A stretch of DNA of 64,000 nt from Clostridia bacterium (GTDB lineage: Bacteria; Bacillota; Clostridia; Oscillospirales; Acutalibacteraceae). The position numbers and the translations under genes were made by a program. The notes beneath the pieces are model-generated. The model worked only from the letters and a program-made list of their open reading frames with translations. It was not told the origin of the DNA and searched no databases. Below are positions 60,860 to 64,000 of this stretch, in pieces. The stretch spans positions 62,001 through 126,000 of the forward strand of contig JAFXBF010000004.1 in the NCBI GenBank assembly GCA_017516745.1, given 5' to 3'. Numbering within the stretch: the first letter of the stretch is position 1; every line of letters begins with the position of its first letter.

Positions 60860-63088
60860 ATGTTTGAACAGTGGAACGGCTTTAAAGGCGGTAAATGGCA
60901 GGACGAAATAAACGTCCGTGACTTTATTCAGCTCAATTACACCCCTTACGAGGGTGACGAGAGCTTTCTTGCAGGGCCTACCGACCGCACAAAGAAGGTT
61001 TACGAAAAGTTTGATGCGCTTCTCAAGCAGGAGCAGGCCAATGGCGGCGTGCTTGATATAGATACCGTAACGGTTTCCTCACTTACCGCATACATCCCCG
61101 GTTATCTTGACAAGGAAAATGAAATTATTGTCGGTCTGCAGACGGACGAGCCCCTTCGCAGAGGTGTAAATCCTTTCGGCGGACTCAATATGACAAGAAA
61201 GGCCTGCAAGGCTTACGGCTACGAGCTTTCCGAGGTTGTTGAGGAAGAATTTCGCTACAGAACAACCCATAACGACGGCGTTTTCAGAGTTTATAACGAC
61301 GAAATCCGTGCCGCACGCCATACGGGTATTATCACGGGTCTGCCCGATGCTTACGGCAGAGGCAGAATTATAGGCGACTACAGGCGAGTTGCGCTTTACG
61401 GCGTTGACAAGCTTATAGAAGAAAAGCTCAAGGATAAGGCAGCAATTGCCGCAAACGATGTCCTTGCAGAGGATATCCGCAGACTTGAAGAGCTTTTCCA
61501 GCAGATTAATTTCCTCGGCAAGCTCAAGGAAATGGCTGCAATGTACGACTGCGACATTTCCGTTCCTGCAAAGGACTCCAAGGAGGCTGTGCAGTGGCTG
61601 TATTTTGGCTACCTCGGCGCAATCAAGGAGCAGAACGGTGCTGCAATGAGCCTTGGCAGAACCTCCACCTTCCTCGATATTTACTTTGAGCGTGACCTTA
61701 AAAACGGTACATACACCGAAGAGCAGATTCAGGAAATTATGGACGATTTCGTTATGAAGCTGCGTATGGCACGTCACCTTCGTACACCCGAATACAACGA
61801 GCTTTTTGCAGGCGACCCGATGTGGATTACAGAGGCAATCGGCGGTATGGGTGAGGACGGCAGAACGCTTGTCACAAAGAACTCCTTCCGTGTGCTTCAC
61901 ACGCTTTATAACCTCAACCCCAGCGCTGAGCCGAATATGACCGTGCTCTGGTCAACTCAGCTTCCCCATGCCTTCAAGCGCTACTGCGCAAAGGTGAGCT
62001 GTGACACAGACTCCATCCAGTACGAGAACGACGACGTAATGCGCCCCGTTTACGGCGACGATTACGCAATTGCCTGCTGTGTTTCCGCTATGAGAGTGGG
62101 CAAGGATATGCAGTTCTTCGGCGCAAGAGCCAATCTTGTAAAGCTGCTGCTTATGGCTCTCAACGGCGGTAAGGACGAAAAGAGCGGTATGCAGGTTGCT
62201 CCCGCAGGCAGAAAGTTTGAGGGTGAATACCTCGACTACGAAACAGTGCTCGACCTTATGAACGAGTACCGTCCCTGGCTTGCAAAAACCTATGTCAAGG
62301 CAATGAATATGATTCACTATATGCACGACAAGTACGCCTACGAAAAGGTGCAGATGGCTCTGCACGACACGGATGTACACCGCTATATGGCCTTCGGTGC
62401 AGCAGGTCTCTCCGTCCTTGCTGACTCACTTTCGGCTATCAAGTACGCAAAGGTCAAGGTTATCCGTGACGAAACGGGACTTATTACGGACTTTGAAACA
62501 ACGGGTGATTTCCCGAAATACGGCAACGACGATGACCGTGCAGATATGATTGCCAAGGAGCAGGTTGAGCTGTTCTTCAACGAGCTCAAGAAAATTCCGA
62601 CCTACAGAAATGCGGAGCATACGCTCTCCATTCTCACAATCACATCAAACGTTGTTTACGGTAAAAAGACGGGTAACACACCCGACGGCAGACGTGCAGG
62701 CGAGCCCTTTGCGCCCGGTGCAAACCCGATGCATGGCAGAGATGCTTCCGGTGCACTCGCTTCCCTCAACTCCGTTGCAAAGCTCAGCTATGACTGCTGT
62801 AAGGACGGTATTTCAAACACCTTCTGCGTAATTCCGCAGGCACTCGGCGCTGACAACGAAACACGCTACGAAAACTTAAGCTCAATTATCGACGGCTATT
62901 TCTCACAGAACGCACAGCACATCAATATCAATGTTTTCGACAGAGAAATGCTGATTGACGCTTCCGAGCACCCCGAAAAGTACCCCAACCTCACAATCCG
63001 TGTTTCGGGCTACGCAGTAAACTTCCATAAGCTCTCCAAAGAACAGCAAAGGGAAGTCATCGCAAGAACGTTCCACGGAGCAATGTAA
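60860..63088 (+). CDS. pflB: Formate C-acetyltransferase (pyruvate formate-lyase)
   Basis: A 742-residue glycyl radical enzyme converting pyruvate and CoA to acetyl-CoA and formate. The active-site Cys pair is in [20 protein letters not shown] (Cys406-Cys407), and the radical site is RVSGYAVNF (Gly717) near the C-terminus. ATG 60860 is preferred; the in-frame GTG at 60851 overlaps the AAAGGTG ribosome site. It is the main fermentative pyruvate enzyme and formate source, which explains control by the ZTP riboswitch. The activase gene follows after 168 bases. Confidence 0.97.
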   Translation: MFEQWNGFKGGKWQDEINVRDFIQLNYTPYEGDESFLAGPTDRTKKVYEKFDALLKQEQANGGVLDIDTVTVSSLTAYIPGYLDKENEIIVGLQTDEPLRRGVNPFGGLNMTRKACKAYGYELSEVVEEEFRYRTTHNDGVFRVYNDEIRAARHTGIITGLPDAYGRGRIIGDYRRVALYGVDKLIEEKLKDKAAIAANDVLAEDIRRLEELFQQINFLGKLKEMAAMYDCDISVPAKDSKEAVQWLYFGYLGAIKEQNGAAMSLGRTSTFLDIYFERDLKNGTYTEEQIQEIMDDFVMKLRMARHLRTPEYNELFAGDPMWITEAIGGMGEDGRTLVTKNSFRVLHTLYNLNPSAEPNMTVLWSTQLPHAFKRYCAKVSCDTDSIQYENDDVMRPVYGDDYAIACCVSAMRVGKDMQFFGARANLVKLLLMALNGGKDEKSGMQVAPAGRKFEGEYLDYETVLDLMNEYRPWLAKTYVKAMNMIHYMHDKYAYEKVQMALHDTDVHRYMAFGAAGLSVLADSLSAIKYAKVKVIRDETGLITDFETTGDFPKYGNDDDRADMIAKEQVELFFNELKKIPTYRNAEHTLSILTITSNVVYGKKTGNTPDGRRAGEPFAPGANPMHGRDASGALASLNSVAKLSYDCCKDGISNTFCVIPQALGADNETRYENLSSIIDGYFSQNAQHININVFDREMLIDASEHPEKYPNLTIRVSGYAVNFHKLSKEQQREVIARTFHGAM

Positions 63089-63117
63089 TTGAAGTTTGTT
63101 TTTGACAAACCTTTAAT

Positions 63118-63224
63118 GAAAAATGAATAATGAAGCCGCTTGCGCTGATGAATAATGAATAATAAATGTAGAGTTTCGTCCACAATTATTCATTATTCAC
63201 TATTCATTATTCATCATTCATTTT
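63118..63224. repeat. Inverted low-complexity repeat (ATGAATAATGAATAAT type)
   Basis: Left arm AAAATGAATAATGA... and right arm ...TTATTCATCATTCATTTT are reverse complements with short TGAATAAT sub-repeats, around a spacer containing GCCGCTTGCGC. It separates pflB from pflA and may form a long hairpin in the transcript. Confidence 0.75.
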
Positions 63225-63256
63225 CAACATTAAGTTGTAATTAGCAGGTGAATTAT

Positions 63257-63970
63257 ATGAATAGTTCCCTCAAAGGCAAGGTCCACTCCTTCCAAAGCCT
63301 CGGTGCGGTTGACGGGCCGGGGATACGGTTTGTTGTTTTTATGCAGGGCTGTCCCTACCGCTGCCCTTACTGCCACAACCCCGATACACGTCCGTTTTCG
63401 GGCGGTGAGGAATATACGGTTGAGGATATAGTCAAAAAAGCCGTGCGCTTCAAGAGCTATTTCGGCGAAAAGGGCGGCGTTACCGTTTCGGGCGGCGAGC
63501 CTCTTGCGCAGGCGGATTTTGTGGCAAAGCTTTTTGAAGAATTGCACAAGGTCGGCATAAACACCGCACTTGATACCGCAGGCTACCCCGTAAATGAAAG
63601 CGTAAAAAGCGTACTCAAACATACGGATACCATGCTTTGCGATATCAAATTCGCAAGCGAGGATGAATACAAAACATACATCGGTACTTCACTTGAAACA
63701 ACGCTTCGATTTATAGAGGAATGTAATAATTATAATACCGATATTATAATACGCCACGTTGTTGTTCCCGGTATGACCGATAGCGTTGAGAACATAAAGC
63801 AGATTGCAGCTCTTGCAAAGCGAGCAAAAAGCTTACAAAAAATCGAGCTTCTGCCGTTCAAAAAGCTCTGCGTGCAAAAATACAACGAGCTCGGGCTGGA
63901 CTTTCCGCTGAAAGACACACCCGAGTGTGACCGGAAAACAATAGAACGGTTAACAGAAACAGTAAGATAA
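63257..63970 (+). CDS. pflA: Pyruvate formate-lyase activating enzyme
   Basis: A 237-residue radical-SAM enzyme that installs the glycyl radical on PflB. The cluster motif GCPYRCPYCHN (Cys32, Cys36, Cys39; C-x3-C-x2-C) follows the family's VDGPGIRFVVFMQ; VTVSGGEPLAQADF is the SAM-binding GGE. ATG 63257 follows GCAGGTGAATT; an in-frame GTG at 63248 belongs to that site. It ends 30 bases before the window edge, where nothing more is seen. Confidence 0.96.
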   Translation: MNSSLKGKVHSFQSLGAVDGPGIRFVVFMQGCPYRCPYCHNPDTRPFSGGEEYTVEDIVKKAVRFKSYFGEKGGVTVSGGEPLAQADFVAKLFEELHKVGINTALDTAGYPVNESVKSVLKHTDTMLCDIKFASEDEYKTYIGTSLETTLRFIEECNNYNTDIIIRHVVVPGMTDSVENIKQIAALAKRAKSLQKIELLPFKKLCVQKYNELGLDFPLKDTPECDRKTIERLTETVR

Positions 63971-64000
63971 TAAGCAAGTTAATACGCAAGATGAAGCAAG

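Overview
The window reads as a chromosomal segment of an anaerobic, moderate-GC Clostridia species, most like gut Oscillospirales/Ruminococcaceae. The basis is gene content: pyruvate formate-lyase under a ZTP riboswitch, a DUF1540 mini-protein, a BspA-type LRR surface protein, a DUF4143 ATPase, GH20 hexosaminidase, frequent GTG/TTG starts with AGGAGG-like ribosome sites, sigma-A type promoters, and several families of small palindromic repeats. Genus assignment is inference. No phage, IS transposase or CRISPR array was seen.

Layout. 1-1323 is the end of a glycosidase-like protein cut by the window edge. 1468-12546 is an exopolysaccharide operon behind a consensus promoter: 4,6-dehydratase, EpsG polymerase, GT32, two GT4, a PI-PLC-like phosphodiesterase, a PfkB kinase, a Gfo/Idh/MocA dehydrogenase, a GT2 and a divergent QueG-like Fe-S protein whose last 19 residues come from a repeat element. 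12547-13647 lacks a convincing gene but holds a terminator, a strong promoter, a candidate structured RNA and repeats. 13648-24228 encodes one 3526-residue secreted protein. A tandem-domain exo/endonuclease/phosphatase-family protein and Maf follow. 26656-30059 is a Zur-like/ZnuA/ZnuC/MATE operon without a permease gene.

30128-31632 holds small genes, tRNA-Gln and a striking palindrome array. 31831-34998 is a vitamin B1 uptake operon (thiamine-binding protein, ThiX/Y/Z-like ABC transporter) behind two complete TPP riboswitches in series, each with its own terminator. A PnuC-family transporter with a different switch-like leader follows, then a phosphatase-superfamily/oxidoreductase/EamA operon and a second palindrome array. 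39143-48637 lies on the minus strand: HAD phosphatase, TtcA, DUF559, Nudix, MurD with an overlapping helical protein, SecA, a Crp-like regulator and a DUF4143 ATPase bracketed by matching hairpins. 48820-54662 (ychF, FlaR-like kinase, pth, mfd) is ordinary housekeeping. The right end has DUF378, GH20, DUF1540, the LRR protein, a shikimate-kinase-like protein, and pflB/pflA.

The most unusual features are non-coding: two arrays of different small palindromes joined by constant spacers, six copies of a MITE-like element (one supplying the C-terminus of a protein, two flanking a DUF559 gene), tandem TPP switches, and two unassigned structured leaders/RNAs. All functions are read from motifs by eye; no database search was run.
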